NCBI RefSeq assembly: GCF_018861005.1
Contig: NZ_JAHKQL010000008.1
Coordinates: 1 to 64,000, forward strand
Length of the DNA stretch: 64,000 nt
Reading direction: 5' to 3'
Source of the DNA: Polaribacter vadi
GTDB lineage: Bacteria > Bacteroidota > Bacteroidia > Flavobacteriales > Flavobacteriaceae
The notes under the pieces were generated by a model that saw only the letters and a list, made by a program, of their open reading frames with translations, ran no database searches and had not been told where the DNA came from. Positions within the stretch are counted from its first letter, which is position 1, and the number at the start of each line of letters is the position of its first letter. The position numbers and the translations under genes are program-made. Positions 35,393-44,539 of the stretch are shown here, in pieces.

Positions 35393-37888
35393 ATGAAAAA
35401 ACTTTCGTTCTATTTTTTATTCATTGTCTTTTTAATTTCATGTAATTCTACAAAACATGTAATTGAGGGAGAACATATGCTTATTAAAAACGAAATTTTT
35501 ATAGACAGCTTAAAAACACAAGGTACTGATTTACAAAAATACATTTTACAGAAGCCAAATCCGCGTTTTTTAGGTTTACCTTTAGGTTTGTATATTTATA
35601 ATTTAGGTGATAAAAACAAACCAAAAACACCAACTGAATGGGCAAAAGAAAATCCACGTTCTTATAATTTTGTGAAGAGTATTTTTTCTGAGAAGCAAAG
35701 TATTGCATATGCCAATTCTTTTATAAATCTTAATGAATCTTTTCTAGATTATAAAGGTCCAGAAATTGTAAGTGATATTAAAATAAAAAGAACTGCAGAT
35801 AATTTATGGGCATATTACAAAACTCAAGGTTTTTTTAAATCGTCTGTTAATGCAGAAATTAAAAGAGATTCCACACACAAAAAAGCAACAGTTAGTTATT
35901 ATATTAAAAAAGGTAAACCAACAACTTTAGATACTATAAACATAAAAATAGAATCGAATGTTTTAGATTCTATTTATAAAAATTCAAACTTAGAAAGTGT
36001 TTTAAAAACAGGCGACCAGTATAAAGATCAAACATTTAGAAAAGAAGCTGCAAGTATTGTAAAATTGTTCAGAAACAAAGGTATTTATCATTTTACTGAA
36101 TCTGCTTTAGGGTTTTATGTAGATTCTACAAGAACAGATTATAAAACAAATGTAGATTTTATAATTTCTGCAAATCGATTAATTGATGATAATGGACAGT
36201 ATAAAGAAAGACTTTATAAAGTACACACTGTTAAAGAAATAAATGTAATTACAGATTATTCTTATACAAGAAAAGATAAAACTTTTAGAGATACAGTTTC
36301 TTATAATGGTATAAACTTTTATGCTTATCGTAAAATAAGATACAATCCTAAATATTTATCACAATCTATATTTTTAAACCAAGGTGAAATCTACAAAGAC
36401 ACACTAACAAACCTAACAAGAACTCATTTAAAATCATTACAAAATTTTAAATCTACCAACATTTCTTTCACCACTATTCCTGGATCTGATGACGAGCTAA
36501 AAATGGATATTTTATTAGCACCTCTAGAGAAATACACACTAGGGGTAGAATCTGAATTAACCCATTCAAATATTCGAAATTTTGGAGTTTCTGGTAAATT
36601 TTCAATCACCAATAGAAATACATTTAAAGGTGCAGAATTATTAAAATTATCGCTTTTAGGCTCTTGGTTTAACTCAAACACAGGTCCTGGTTGGGAAATT
36701 GGCGCAGATGCCTCTATAGAAATACCAAGATTTTTAGCCCCTTTTGGGTTAAGTAAATTAGTACCCAAAGAAATGTCTCCAAGAACATTGTTTTCTTTAG
36801 GTTCTAGTTTTCAAAAAAATATAGGTTTAGATAGGCAAACCTTTACTTTTTTAACAGATTACAAATGGCAATATAATGCTAAGAAAACGATTCAATTAGA
36901 AGTTATAAATGCACAATACATCCAAAATTTAAACGTAAGTAGTTTCTTTACAATTTACAATTCTGAGTACGAAAGCTTAAATGAAGTTGCACAATCTTAT
37001 GATAATTTCAACTACAATAATTCAGATAGAACTTTAGATTTGCCAGAAGAAGCCATTTCTTTTATGAATACTGTTGCAAATGATAATAGTTTTCAAAGTA
37101 CAAATCCAGAAGAGTTTAACAATACTCTAAATATTTTAGACAGATACAATATTATTACTTCAGATTTCTTAATTCCTACAATTGCATATAATTATACTTA
37201 CAATAATCAATCAGATTTTAAAGACAACAATTTTTCATTCTTTAGAGTAAGATTAGCCAACTCTGGTAACCTATTAGGCCTTTTATCAAAAGAAACAAAT
37301 GCCAACGATAAAAAAACCCTATTGGGTATTCCTTTAGCTCAGTATTTTAAAACGGATATTGAATATAAAAAGTTCTGGACACTAGGTAAAGGAAATTCAG
37401 TTTTTGCTTTTAGAACCTTTTTAGGAGCAATTATTACTTATGATAATTCTGATATACCTTTTACAAAAAGTTATTTTGCTGGTGGTTCTAATGATATTAG
37501 AGCTTGGCAAACTTACGAACTTGGCCCTGGAGCAAGAGACTCTGGCTTAGAATACAATGTAGGTAGCTTTAAATTTTTAACAAGTGCAGAATATAGATTT
37601 GATGTAATTAACAGGTTAAAAGGTGCTATTTTTGTTGATGCAGGTAATATTTGGGATATTTCTGGCTCTAGTTTTGTTGAAGACGAAGCAAAATTCAACA
37701 GTTTTTCATCACTAAAAAACATTGCAATTGGTTCTGGTTTTGGTGCAAGACTAGATTTTAATTTCTTAATAATTCGTTTTGATGTTGGTTTTAAAACCTA
37801 TGAACCCTCTCTAAATGATAACAAGTGGTTTAAAAATTACAATTTTAATGATGCTGTTTATAATATAGGTATCAATTATCCTTTCTAA
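35393..37888 (+). CDS. tamL: TamL, lipoprotein BamA/TamA-type outer-membrane assembly factor
   Basis: An Omp85-superfamily protein that would insert or assemble outer-membrane components. The 831-aa product differs from proteobacterial TamA by a lipoprotein signal (VFLISC, Cys17), the feature that defines Bacteroidota TamL. POTRA-like domains follow (about 110-390), with segments such as TQGFFKSSVNAEIKRD and ILLAPLEKYTLGVESELTH. A 16-strand barrel includes the lid-lock-like region SYFAGGSNDIRAWQTYELGPG near residues 695-715 and the final strand AVYNIGINYPF. Neighbourhood with porT and an RNA methyltransferase fits flavobacterial tamL loci. Its usual partner TamB is not in the window. Confidence 0.85.
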   Translation: MKKLSFYFLFIVFLISCNSTKHVIEGEHMLIKNEIFIDSLKTQGTDLQKYILQKPNPRFLGLPLGLYIYNLGDKNKPKTPTEWAKENPRSYNFVKSIFSEKQSIAYANSFINLNESFLDYKGPEIVSDIKIKRTADNLWAYYKTQGFFKSSVNAEIKRDSTHKKATVSYYIKKGKPTTLDTINIKIESNVLDSIYKNSNLESVLKTGDQYKDQTFRKEAASIVKLFRNKGIYHFTESALGFYVDSTRTDYKTNVDFIISANRLIDDNGQYKERLYKVHTVKEINVITDYSYTRKDKTFRDTVSYNGINFYAYRKIRYNPKYLSQSIFLNQGEIYKDTLTNLTRTHLKSLQNFKSTNISFTTIPGSDDELKMDILLAPLEKYTLGVESELTHSNIRNFGVSGKFSITNRNTFKGAELLKLSLLGSWFNSNTGPGWEIGADASIEIPRFLAPFGLSKLVPKEMSPRTLFSLGSSFQKNIGLDRQTFTFLTDYKWQYNAKKTIQLEVINAQYIQNLNVSSFFTIYNSEYESLNEVAQSYDNFNYNNSDRTLDLPEEAISFMNTVANDNSFQSTNPEEFNNTLNILDRYNIITSDFLIPTIAYNYTYNNQSDFKDNNFSFFRVRLANSGNLLGLLSKETNANDKKTLLGIPLAQYFKTDIEYKKFWTLGKGNSVFAFRTFLGAIITYDNSDIPFTKSYFAGGSNDIRAWQTYELGPGARDSGLEYNVGSFKFLTSAEYRFDVINRLKGAIFVDAGNIWDISGSSFVEDEAKFNSFSSLKNIAIGSGFGARLDFNFLIIRFDVGFKTYEPSLNDNKWFKNYNFNDAVYNIGINYPF

Positions 37889-37923
37889 AAAAAGGTAACG
37901 TTTTCGTTATTTTATGCGCGCTA

Positions 37924-37958
37924 TTTGTTAAAAAACCTACTAATTTTTAGTATTTTTG
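37924..37958 (+). promoter_or_regulatory. Candidate promoter for fba
   Basis: TTTG (37924-37927), a 23-base spacer and TATTTTTG (37951-37958), 29 bp before the ATG. The spacing equals that seen before miaB. Confidence 0.45.
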
Positions 37959-37987
37959 ACAAATAACATCAATAAAAAAATTAAAAA

Positions 37988-39055
37988 ATGGGTCATAATA
38001 TTAAACCTGGTGTAGCAACAGGAAAAGAAGTTCAAGAAATTTTTAATTACGCTAAAGAAAAAGGATTTGCTTTACCAGCAGTTAATGTAATTGGTTCTAA
38101 TACAATTAATAGTGTTTTAGAAACTGCTAAAGAATTAAATTCTCCTGTAATTATTCAGTTTTCAAATGGAGGCGCACAATTTAATGCAGGTAAAGGATTA
38201 TCTAACGAAAATCAAAAAGCAGCAATTGCAGGTGGTATAGCTGGAGCAAAACACATACACGCCTTAGCAGAAGCTTATGGAGTTCCTGTTATTTTACATA
38301 CAGATCACTGTGCAAAAAAATTATTACCTTGGATTGACGGTTTATTAGATGCTTCTGAAAAACACTTCGAAGAAACAGGTAAACCTCTTTATAGTTCTCA
38401 TATGATTGATTTATCTGAAGAGCCTCTTGAGGAAAATATGGAAATTTGTAAAACATACTTAGCTAGAATGAGCAAAATGGGTATGACTTTAGAAATTGAA
38501 TTAGGTATTACTGGTGGTGAAGAAGATGGTGTAGATAATTCTGATGTAGATGCTTCTAAGTTATACACACAACCAGAAGAAGTTGCTTATGCTTATGAAG
38601 AGTTATTAAAAGTTTCTTCTCAGTTTACAATTGCAGCAGCATTTGGTAATGTACATGGAGTTTACAAGCCAGGTAACGTAAAGTTAACACCAAAAATCTT
38701 AAAGAACTCTCAAGAATTTATCACTAAAAAATATGGAGTTGAAGAAAACCATATCGATTTTGTATTTCATGGTGGTTCTGGTTCTACGTTAGAAGAAATT
38801 AGAGAAGCTATTGGTTATGGTGTTATTAAAATGAATATTGATACTGATTTACAATTTGCCTTTACAGAAGGAATTAGAGATTATATGCAAGGTAAAGCAG
38901 ATTATTTAGCAACTCAAATTGGTAATCCTGATGGAGCAGACCAACCAAACAAAAAGTATTACGATCCAAGAAAATGGTTACGTTTAGGAGAAGAAACTTT
39001 TAAAGCACGTTTAAAACAAGCATTTGCTGATTTAAATAATGTAGATACTCTATAA
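37988..39055 (+). CDS. fba: Fructose-bisphosphate aldolase, class II
   Basis: The zinc-dependent aldolase of glycolysis/gluconeogenesis splits fructose-1,6-bisphosphate. The 355-aa product is of the FbaA (E. coli-like) subgroup. Metal-binding histidines lie in ILHTDHCAKKLLPWIDGL near residue 105. Further signatures are VHGVYKPGNVKL near 215-226, FHGGSGSTLEEI near 260 (phosphate/Na site) and KMNIDTDLQFA near 283. It is monocistronic, with its own promoter-like box and terminator. Confidence 0.97.
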   Translation: MGHNIKPGVATGKEVQEIFNYAKEKGFALPAVNVIGSNTINSVLETAKELNSPVIIQFSNGGAQFNAGKGLSNENQKAAIAGGIAGAKHIHALAEAYGVPVILHTDHCAKKLLPWIDGLLDASEKHFEETGKPLYSSHMIDLSEEPLEENMEICKTYLARMSKMGMTLEIELGITGGEEDGVDNSDVDASKLYTQPEEVAYAYEELLKVSSQFTIAAAFGNVHGVYKPGNVKLTPKILKNSQEFITKKYGVEENHIDFVFHGGSGSTLEEIREAIGYGVIKMNIDTDLQFAFTEGIRDYMQGKADYLATQIGNPDGADQPNKKYYDPRKWLRLGEETFKARLKQAFADLNNVDTL

Positions 39056-39074
39056 TTATATAAATAAAATTACT

Positions 39075-39112
39075 AAAAAAGCATTTTGATACTCTCAAAA
39101 TGCTTTTTTTTT
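39075..39112 (+). terminator. Terminator after fba
   Basis: GCATTTTGA (39081-39089) pairs with TCAAAATGC (39095-39103), extended by A and T runs and followed by T9. Confidence 0.9.
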
Positions 39113-39143
39113 GATTGCTACAAATACTTCATAAAAAATCTTT

Positions 39144-39151
39144 TACATTTG
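39144..39151 (+). promoter_or_regulatory. Candidate -7 box for accD
   Basis: TACATTTG fits TAnnTTTG, 57 bp before the ATG; no -33 TTG at normal spacing. Confidence 0.35.
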
Positions 39152-39208
39152 TAATCCGTTTCTTTTTAAAGGAAACGTTTAAACAAACATAATTTTAAAA
39201 TCAAATCT

Positions 39209-40081
39209 ATGAGTGCTTGGTTTAAAAGAACTGATAAAGGAATACAAACTGCTACAGAAGATAAGAAAGACACACCCAAAGGTCTTTGGTATAAAACACC
39301 TAGTGGTAAAATTATAGATACTGAAGAACTAAAAAAGAATTTATATGTTAGTCCAGAAGACGGTTATCATGTAAGAATTGGTAGTAAAGAGTATTTCGAG
39401 TTATTTTTTGACGAAAACAAATTTGAAGAGTTAAATGAAAAATTAACTTCTAAAGACCCTTTAAAGTTTGAAGACACAAAAAAATATCCTGAAAGGTTAA
39501 AAGCCGCTCAAGAAAAAACAAAGCTTAAAGATGCAGTAAGAACAGCTGTTGGTAAATCTTTAGGAAAAGATATTGTTATTGCTGCTATGGATTTTGCTTT
39601 TATTGGTGGCTCTATGGGTTCTGTAGTTGGAGAAAAAATTGCACGTGCAATTAACTACTCTATAGAAAACAAGATTCCTTTTTTAATGATTTCTAAATCT
39701 GGTGGAGCAAGAATGATGGAAGCTTCTCTTTCTTTAATGCAATTGGTAAAAACATCCGCAAAACTAGCACAATTAGCAGAAGTAAAAATACCTTATATTT
39801 CTTTATGTACAGACCCAACCACTGGTGGTACAACTGCTTCTTATGCAATGTTAGGAGATATTAATATTGCAGAACCAAATGCATTAATTGCATTTGCAGG
39901 CCCAAGAGTTGTAAAAGATACTACAGGTAAAGAATTACCTGAAGGTTTTCAAAGATCTGAATTTGTTTTAGAGCACGGTTTTTTAGATGCAATTTACGAG
40001 CGTAAAAACTTAAAAAAACAAGTAAATTTATATATCGATTTAATTCAGAATTTACCAATTAGATCAGAAGTAAAAGTATAG
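39209..40081 (+). CDS. accD: Acetyl-CoA carboxylase carboxyltransferase beta subunit (zinc-less)
   Basis: AccD transfers the carboxyl group from biotin to acetyl-CoA in fatty-acid synthesis. The 290-aa crotonase-type fold is well kept ([20 protein letters not shown] near residue 130, [19 protein letters not shown] near 167, [16 protein letters not shown] near 203). The N-terminal region that carries a Cys4 zinc ribbon in E. coli AccD aligns here as [17 protein letters not shown] and [13 protein letters not shown], with all four cysteines replaced. I recall the same in other Flavobacteriia, so it is probably a clade feature and not damage. accA is not in the window. Confidence 0.95.
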   Translation: MSAWFKRTDKGIQTATEDKKDTPKGLWYKTPSGKIIDTEELKKNLYVSPEDGYHVRIGSKEYFELFFDENKFEELNEKLTSKDPLKFEDTKKYPERLKAAQEKTKLKDAVRTAVGKSLGKDIVIAAMDFAFIGGSMGSVVGEKIARAINYSIENKIPFLMISKSGGARMMEASLSLMQLVKTSAKLAQLAEVKIPYISLCTDPTTGGTTASYAMLGDINIAEPNALIAFAGPRVVKDTTGKELPEGFQRSEFVLEHGFLDAIYERKNLKKQVNLYIDLIQNLPIRSEVKV

Positions 40082-40106
40082 AAAATCAAAACTTTACAAG
40101 TTATAT

Positions 40107-40145
40107 AAAACCAATAAAAGTGTTACTTTTATTGGTTTTCTTTTA
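40107..40145 (+). terminator. Terminator after accD
   Basis: AAAACCAATAAAAGT (40107-40121) pairs with ACTTTTATTGGTTTT (40125-40139) across a GTT loop. The 3' arm overlaps the likely -33 of rpsO. Confidence 0.85.
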
Positions 40146-40164
40146 AAAAATAATTCTATATTTG
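40132..40164 (+). promoter_or_regulatory. Candidate promoter for rpsO
   Basis: TTG (40132-40134), a 22-base spacer and TATATTTG (40157-40164), 55 bp before the ATG. Confidence 0.5.
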
Positions 40165-40219
40165 CACCCTCAATGAAAAACTCATTGATATACATAAAAA
40201 TCATTTAAATAATATTGGC

Positions 40220-40489
40220 ATGTACTTAACAAAAGAAATTAAAGAAGGAATCTTCGAAAAACACGGTAAAGGAAAAAACGATACTGGTTCTTCAGAAGGT
40301 CAAATTGCATTATTTACGCACAGAATCAACCATTTAACAGAGCACTTAAAAGCAAATCGTAAAGATTTTAACACTGAGCGTTCATTAGTAATGATGGTAG
40401 GTAAACGTAGAAGTTTATTAGATTATCTAAAGAAAACTGAAATCTCTAGATATCGTGCAATTATTAAAGAATTAGGAATTAGAAAATAA
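40220..40489 (+). CDS. rpsO: 30S ribosomal protein S15
   Basis: S15 organises the central domain of 16S rRNA. The 89-aa product has the family core: GKNDTGSSEGQIALFTHRI, the HLTEHLKANRKDF helix, SLVMMVGKRRSLLDYL and the end RYRAIIKELGIRK. As in many bacteria it precedes pnp, but a terminator and a 247-bp gap separate them. Confidence 0.97.
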   Translation: MYLTKEIKEGIFEKHGKGKNDTGSSEGQIALFTHRINHLTEHLKANRKDFNTERSLVMMVGKRRSLLDYLKKTEISRYRAIIKELGIRK

Positions 40490-40498
40490 TTTCTTAAC

Positions 40499-40531
40499 AA
40501 AAAGAGGCTCTATAAACGTGCCTCTTTTTTT
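40499..40531 (+). terminator. Terminator after rpsO
   Basis: AAAAAGAGGC (40499-40508) pairs with GCCTCTTTTT (40520-40529) across an 11-base loop, followed by a T run. Confidence 0.85.
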
Positions 40532-40562
40532 ATTTTCATTTCTTATGTAAAAAAATGAAAAC

Positions 40563-40626
40563 GAGAAATTTAAAATTAATATTAGCAATTTCTCATCAAA
40601 ATTAAATTCTGCTTAACAAACAGAAT
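40563..40626 (+). promoter_or_regulatory. Two stem-loops in the pnp upstream region
   Basis: GAGAAATT (40563-40570) pairs with AATTTCTC (40587-40594), and ATTCTG (40606-40611) with CAGAAT (40621-40626). PNPase mRNA is autoregulated through a leader stem-loop in E. coli. A similar role here is an inference, and both stems are short and AT-rich. The rest of the 40532-40736 gap is A/C-rich with nothing else recognised. Confidence 0.35.
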
Positions 40627-40736
40627 CTTATAAAAAACTCAGAAGAACTAACAGCCCTTTTGAATTTCCATTGGAAAAACACACAACAACTGCAACACAA
40701 CAACAAACAAATTAAAAATTAGAATTTAAAAATTTT

Positions 40737-42974
40737 ATGATTCCAAAAGTATTTAGAGAGGTTATAGACCTTGGAGATGGAAGAACTATCTCATTAGAAA
40801 CCGGTAAATTAGCAAAACAAGCTCACGGTTCAGTTGTTGTACAAATGGGTAAAGCAATGTTGTTATGTACAGTAGTATCTAGCTACAAAGCAGGAACAGT
40901 AGATTTTTTACCTTTAACAGTAGATTATAGAGAAAAATTTGCAGCTGCAGGTCGTTATCCAGGAGGTTTCTTTAAAAGAGAAGCAAGACCAAGTGATGGA
41001 GAAGTATTAACAATGCGTTTAGTAGACCGTGTTTTACGTCCATTATTCCCAAAAGATTACCATTCAGAAGTACAGGTAATGATCCAATTAATGTCTCATG
41101 ATGAAGACGTTATGCCAGATGCATTAGCAGGTTTAGCAGCGTCAGCAGCTATTCAATTATCAGATTTCCCATTCGAATGCCCAATTTCTGAAGCACGTGT
41201 TGCAAGAGTTAATGGAGAATTCGTTATCAACCCAAGTAGAGCTCAATTAGCAGAATCTGACATAGATATGATGATTGGAGCATCAGCTGATTCTGTAATG
41301 ATGGTTGAAGGTGAAATGGATGAAATTTCTGAAGAAGAAATGGCAGATGCTATTAAGTTTGCACATGAGTCTATTAAAATTCAATGTGCTGCTCAAGTTA
41401 AATTAGCAGAAGCTTTTGGTAAGAAAGAAACAAGAGAATACGAAGGAGAAAGAGAAGATGAAGAATTAGCAGCAAAAATAAATGACTTTTGTTACGACAA
41501 ATGTTATGCAATTGCTAAAAAAGGAACTTCTAAAGTAGAGCGTACTAATGCTTTTGCAGAAGTAAAAGAAGCATTAAAAGCTACTTTTACTGAAGAAGAA
41601 TTAGAAGACTATGGTGATTTAGTTGGAAAATATTTTAACAAATCTCAAAAAAATGCAGTTAGAGAATTAACTTTAGCAGAAGGTTTACGTTTAGACGGAC
41701 GTAAAACTGATGAAATTAGACCAATTTGGTGTGAGGTAGATTACTTACCATCAACACATGGTTCTTCTATTTTTACTCGTGGAGAAACTCAAGCTTTAGC
41801 TACAGTAACTTTAGGAACATCTAGAGAAGCAATGAAAATAGATATGCCATCTTACGAAGGTGAAGAAAACTTCTATTTACACTATAACTTCCCTCCTTTT
41901 TGTACAGGTGAAGCTAGACCATTAAGAGGAACATCTCGTAGAGAAGTTGGTCATGGTAATTTAGCCCAAAGAGCATTAAAAGGAATGATTCCAGATAGTT
42001 GTCCTTATACAGTAAGAGTAGTTTCTGAAGTATTAGAATCTAATGGTTCTTCTTCTATGGCTACTGTTTGTGCTGGTACAATGGCATTAATGGATGCAGG
42101 AGTTCAAATGACAAGACCAGTTTCTGGTATTGCTATGGGGTTAATTTCTGACGGAGATCGTTACGCAGTTTTATCTGATATTTTAGGTGATGAAGATCAC
42201 TTAGGAGATATGGACTTTAAAGTAACTGGTACTGCAGAAGGAATTACTGCTTGTCAAATGGATATTAAAGTAAAAGGACTTTCTTATGAGATTTTAGTAA
42301 ATGCACTAAAACAAGCTAGAGATGGTCGTTTACATATTTTAGGTAAATTAACAGACACTATTACAACTCCAAACGAAGATGTAAAAGCGCATGCTCCTAA
42401 AATGGTAAACAGAAGAATACCTAATGAGTTAATTGGTGCATTTATTGGACCAGGTGGTAAAAATATTCAAGAATTACAGAAAGAAACAGAAACTACAATT
42501 GTAATCACTGAAGATCCTGTAACTGAAGAAGGAATTATTGAAATTTTAGGTACAAAACCAGAAGGAATCGAAGCAGTAATTGCTAAGATTGAATCTATGT
42601 TATTCAAACCAGAAAAAGGTTCTGTATATGAAGTTAAAGTAATTAAAATGTTAGACTTTGGTGCTGTTGTAGAATATACTGAAGCTCCAGGAAACGAAGT
42701 TTTATTGCATGTTTCTGAATTAGCTTGGGAACGTACAGATAATGTTTCTGATGTAGTTAAAATGGGAGATATTTTAGATGTTAAATATTTTGGAATAGAC
42801 CCAAGAACGCGTAAAGAAAAAGTTTCTAGAAAGGCTATTTTACCTAAACCAGAAGGTTTCGTAGAAAGACCACCTAGAGATAATAATCGTGGAAGAGACA
42901 ACAGAGGTAGAGATAATCGTGGACGTGATAACAGACGTGATGATCGTAAACCTAGAGAAAGAAAAGAAGATTAA
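40737..42974 (+). CDS. pnp: Polyribonucleotide nucleotidyltransferase (PNPase)
   Basis: A phosphorolytic 3'-5' exoribonuclease in mRNA decay. The 745-aa protein has two RNase PH-like domains (start [20 protein letters not shown]; second core with [18 protein letters not shown] near residue 395 and [24 protein letters not shown] near 480, catalytic aspartates included). A KH domain follows ([18 protein letters not shown] near 563), then S1 ([20 protein letters not shown] near 625). The last 30 residues are Arg/Asp/Asn/Gly-rich, with three RGRDN repeats, probably an extra disordered RNA-binding tail. Confidence 0.97.
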   Translation: MIPKVFREVIDLGDGRTISLETGKLAKQAHGSVVVQMGKAMLLCTVVSSYKAGTVDFLPLTVDYREKFAAAGRYPGGFFKREARPSDGEVLTMRLVDRVLRPLFPKDYHSEVQVMIQLMSHDEDVMPDALAGLAASAAIQLSDFPFECPISEARVARVNGEFVINPSRAQLAESDIDMMIGASADSVMMVEGEMDEISEEEMADAIKFAHESIKIQCAAQVKLAEAFGKKETREYEGEREDEELAAKINDFCYDKCYAIAKKGTSKVERTNAFAEVKEALKATFTEEELEDYGDLVGKYFNKSQKNAVRELTLAEGLRLDGRKTDEIRPIWCEVDYLPSTHGSSIFTRGETQALATVTLGTSREAMKIDMPSYEGEENFYLHYNFPPFCTGEARPLRGTSRREVGHGNLAQRALKGMIPDSCPYTVRVVSEVLESNGSSSMATVCAGTMALMDAGVQMTRPVSGIAMGLISDGDRYAVLSDILGDEDHLGDMDFKVTGTAEGITACQMDIKVKGLSYEILVNALKQARDGRLHILGKLTDTITTPNEDVKAHAPKMVNRRIPNELIGAFIGPGGKNIQELQKETETTIVITEDPVTEEGIIEILGTKPEGIEAVIAKIESMLFKPEKGSVYEVKVIKMLDFGAVVEYTEAPGNEVLLHVSELAWERTDNVSDVVKMGDILDVKYFGIDPRTRKEKVSRKAILPKPEGFVERPPRDNNRGRDNRGRDNRGRDNRRDDRKPRERKED

Positions 42975-43020
42975 ATTTTATACTGAACTCGTTTCAGTAT
43001 CTTAATAAGTTTAAGAAAAA

Positions 43021-43047
43021 TCGCCAATGATAATTGGCGATTTTTTT
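43021..43047 (+). terminator. Terminator after pnp
   Basis: TCGCCAAT (43021-43028) pairs with ATTGGCGA (43033-43040), a GATA loop, followed by T7. An in-frame ATG inside this hairpin (43027) is not a plausible start for the next gene. Confidence 0.9.
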
Positions 43048-43074
43048 ATGCTTTTTCGTTTCTTTGTGTTTCTT

Positions 43075-44199
43075 ATGAAAATTCAAAGAATTACTTATTT
43101 ATCTTTAGGAACAAACCAAGGAAACAAATTGGAAAACCTACAAAAAGCAATAGATTTAATTGCTGATAAAATAGGTGCTGTTCTTAAAATTTCTTCAGTT
43201 TACAAAACTGCTTCTTGGGGGTTTGATAGCAATGATTTTTATAACACCTGCTTAAAAGTCACAACATATCATCCACCAGAAAAATTGATGCAAATCCTTT
43301 TAAAAATTGAAAGTGGTTTGGGTAGAAAACGTAACAATTCAACTGGATATTCTGATAGAAATATAGATATTGATATTTTATTGTTCGATGATGAAATTAT
43401 CTTTTCTAAAACACTAATTGTACCTCACTCTAAAATGCTAGAACGTAAATTTGTGATGGTTCCATTATCAGAAATTGCAGGTTCAGTTCTTCATCCTATA
43501 GAAAAACAAAAAATATCTATTTGTTTACAAAATTGTAGTGATTCTTCTGGAATTTCTTTGGTCAATGAAAAACTAAAACGCCCAATTCCTATCTCAGAAA
43601 AATACAATTATATTGCTATTGAAGGGAATATTGGTGCAGGTAAAACATCACTTTCTAAAATGATGTCTGATGAGTTTAATGCAAAAATTGTTTTAGAACG
43701 TTTTGCTGATAATCCTTTTTTACCAAAATTTTACGAAGACAAAGAACGCTATGCTTTTCCTTTAGAAATGAGTTTTTTGGCTGATAGATATCAACAATTA
43801 TCAGACGATTTGGCTCAATTAGATTTGTTTAAAAATTTTGTAGTTTCTGATTATTACATTTTTAAATCTTTAATTTTTGCACAAATCACTTTGCATAAAG
43901 ATGAATATTTGTTGTACAGAAAAATGTTCGATTTGATGTACAAAGAAATTACAAAACCAGATTTGTACGTCTATTTATATCAAAATACAGACAGACTTTT
44001 ACAAAACATTAAAAAGCGTGGTAGAGATTATGAACAAAATATAGAAGCTTCTTATCTACAAAAAATACACGATGGCTATAAAAGTTTTATAAGCACACAA
44101 CAAAACTTAAACACCTTAGTAATTGATGTTTCTGAACTTGATTTTGTTAATAATCCTGAAGATTATATAAACATCATCAATCAAATAAAAAATGGTTAA
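43075..44199 (+). CDS. folK: FolK-deoxynucleoside kinase fusion
   Basis: A two-domain enzyme of 374 aa from the ATG at 43075. Residues 1 to about 145 are 6-hydroxymethyl-7,8-dihydropterin pyrophosphokinase of folate synthesis (TYLSLGTNQGNKLENL, SSVYKTASWGF, GYSDRNIDIDILLFDDE). From about residue 185 onward is a deoxynucleoside kinase: P-loop IEGNIGAGKTSLSKM, ADRYQQLSDDLAQ, and an RGRDYEQ lid-type segment. The fusion is known in Bacteroidota. The start was moved downstream because the longer frame begins inside the pnp terminator. It ends 4 bp from convergent gldC. Confidence 0.93.
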   Translation: MKIQRITYLSLGTNQGNKLENLQKAIDLIADKIGAVLKISSVYKTASWGFDSNDFYNTCLKVTTYHPPEKLMQILLKIESGLGRKRNNSTGYSDRNIDIDILLFDDEIIFSKTLIVPHSKMLERKFVMVPLSEIAGSVLHPIEKQKISICLQNCSDSSGISLVNEKLKRPIPISEKYNYIAIEGNIGAGKTSLSKMMSDEFNAKIVLERFADNPFLPKFYEDKERYAFPLEMSFLADRYQQLSDDLAQLDLFKNFVVSDYYIFKSLIFAQITLHKDEYLLYRKMFDLMYKEITKPDLYVYLYQNTDRLLQNIKKRGRDYEQNIEASYLQKIHDGYKSFISTQQNLNTLVIDVSELDFVNNPEDYINIINQIKNG

Positions 44200-44203
44200 A
44201 AAC

Positions 44204-44539
44204 TTACTTTTTAAGCTCTAATTTTTCTGCAAAATAATCACAAAAATCACGCATTGTTGCACTCATTTTTTGATCGTCTGTTGCTCTTTCAAAAGTATCT
44301 GCCATAGAAACTAAAGTTTGATGATAAAATTGTTTCATTTCATAAACAGGCATATCTTTGGTCCACAGATCCATACGTAAAGTATCTTTTTTCTTATGAT
44401 CCCAAACAGAAATCATAACTGCTTTCGACGTTTCTTTATCAATTCCACCATCTTTTGCAGTCCAAGAAATTGCTTCAGGAACTTTATTTTCGTCTAAACC
44501 TATTTTAAATTTTACTTCAGAATTATGTTTAACAGCCAT
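44204..44539 (-). CDS. gldC: Gliding motility protein GldC
   Basis: GldC is a small protein needed for full gliding in Flavobacterium; its biochemical role is unclear. The 111-aa product has no signal peptide and shows the family sequence KFKIGLDENKVPEAISWTA, then AVMISVWDHKKKDTLRMDL and MRDFCDYFAEKLELKK. It overlaps the end of gldB by one base, the conserved gldB-gldC pair. Confidence 0.92.
   Translation of the reverse strand: MAVKHNSEVKFKIGLDENKVPEAISWTAKDGGIDKETSKAVMISVWDHKKKDTLRMDLWTKDMPVYEMKQFYHQTLVSMADTFERATDDQKMSATMRDFCDYFAEKLELKK

Noticed and set aside
43027-43074. N-terminal extension of the FolK fusion (ATG at 43027)
   Set aside because: That ATG is inside the pnp terminator hairpin, and the added residues do not fit the FolK family start; ATG 43075 does.
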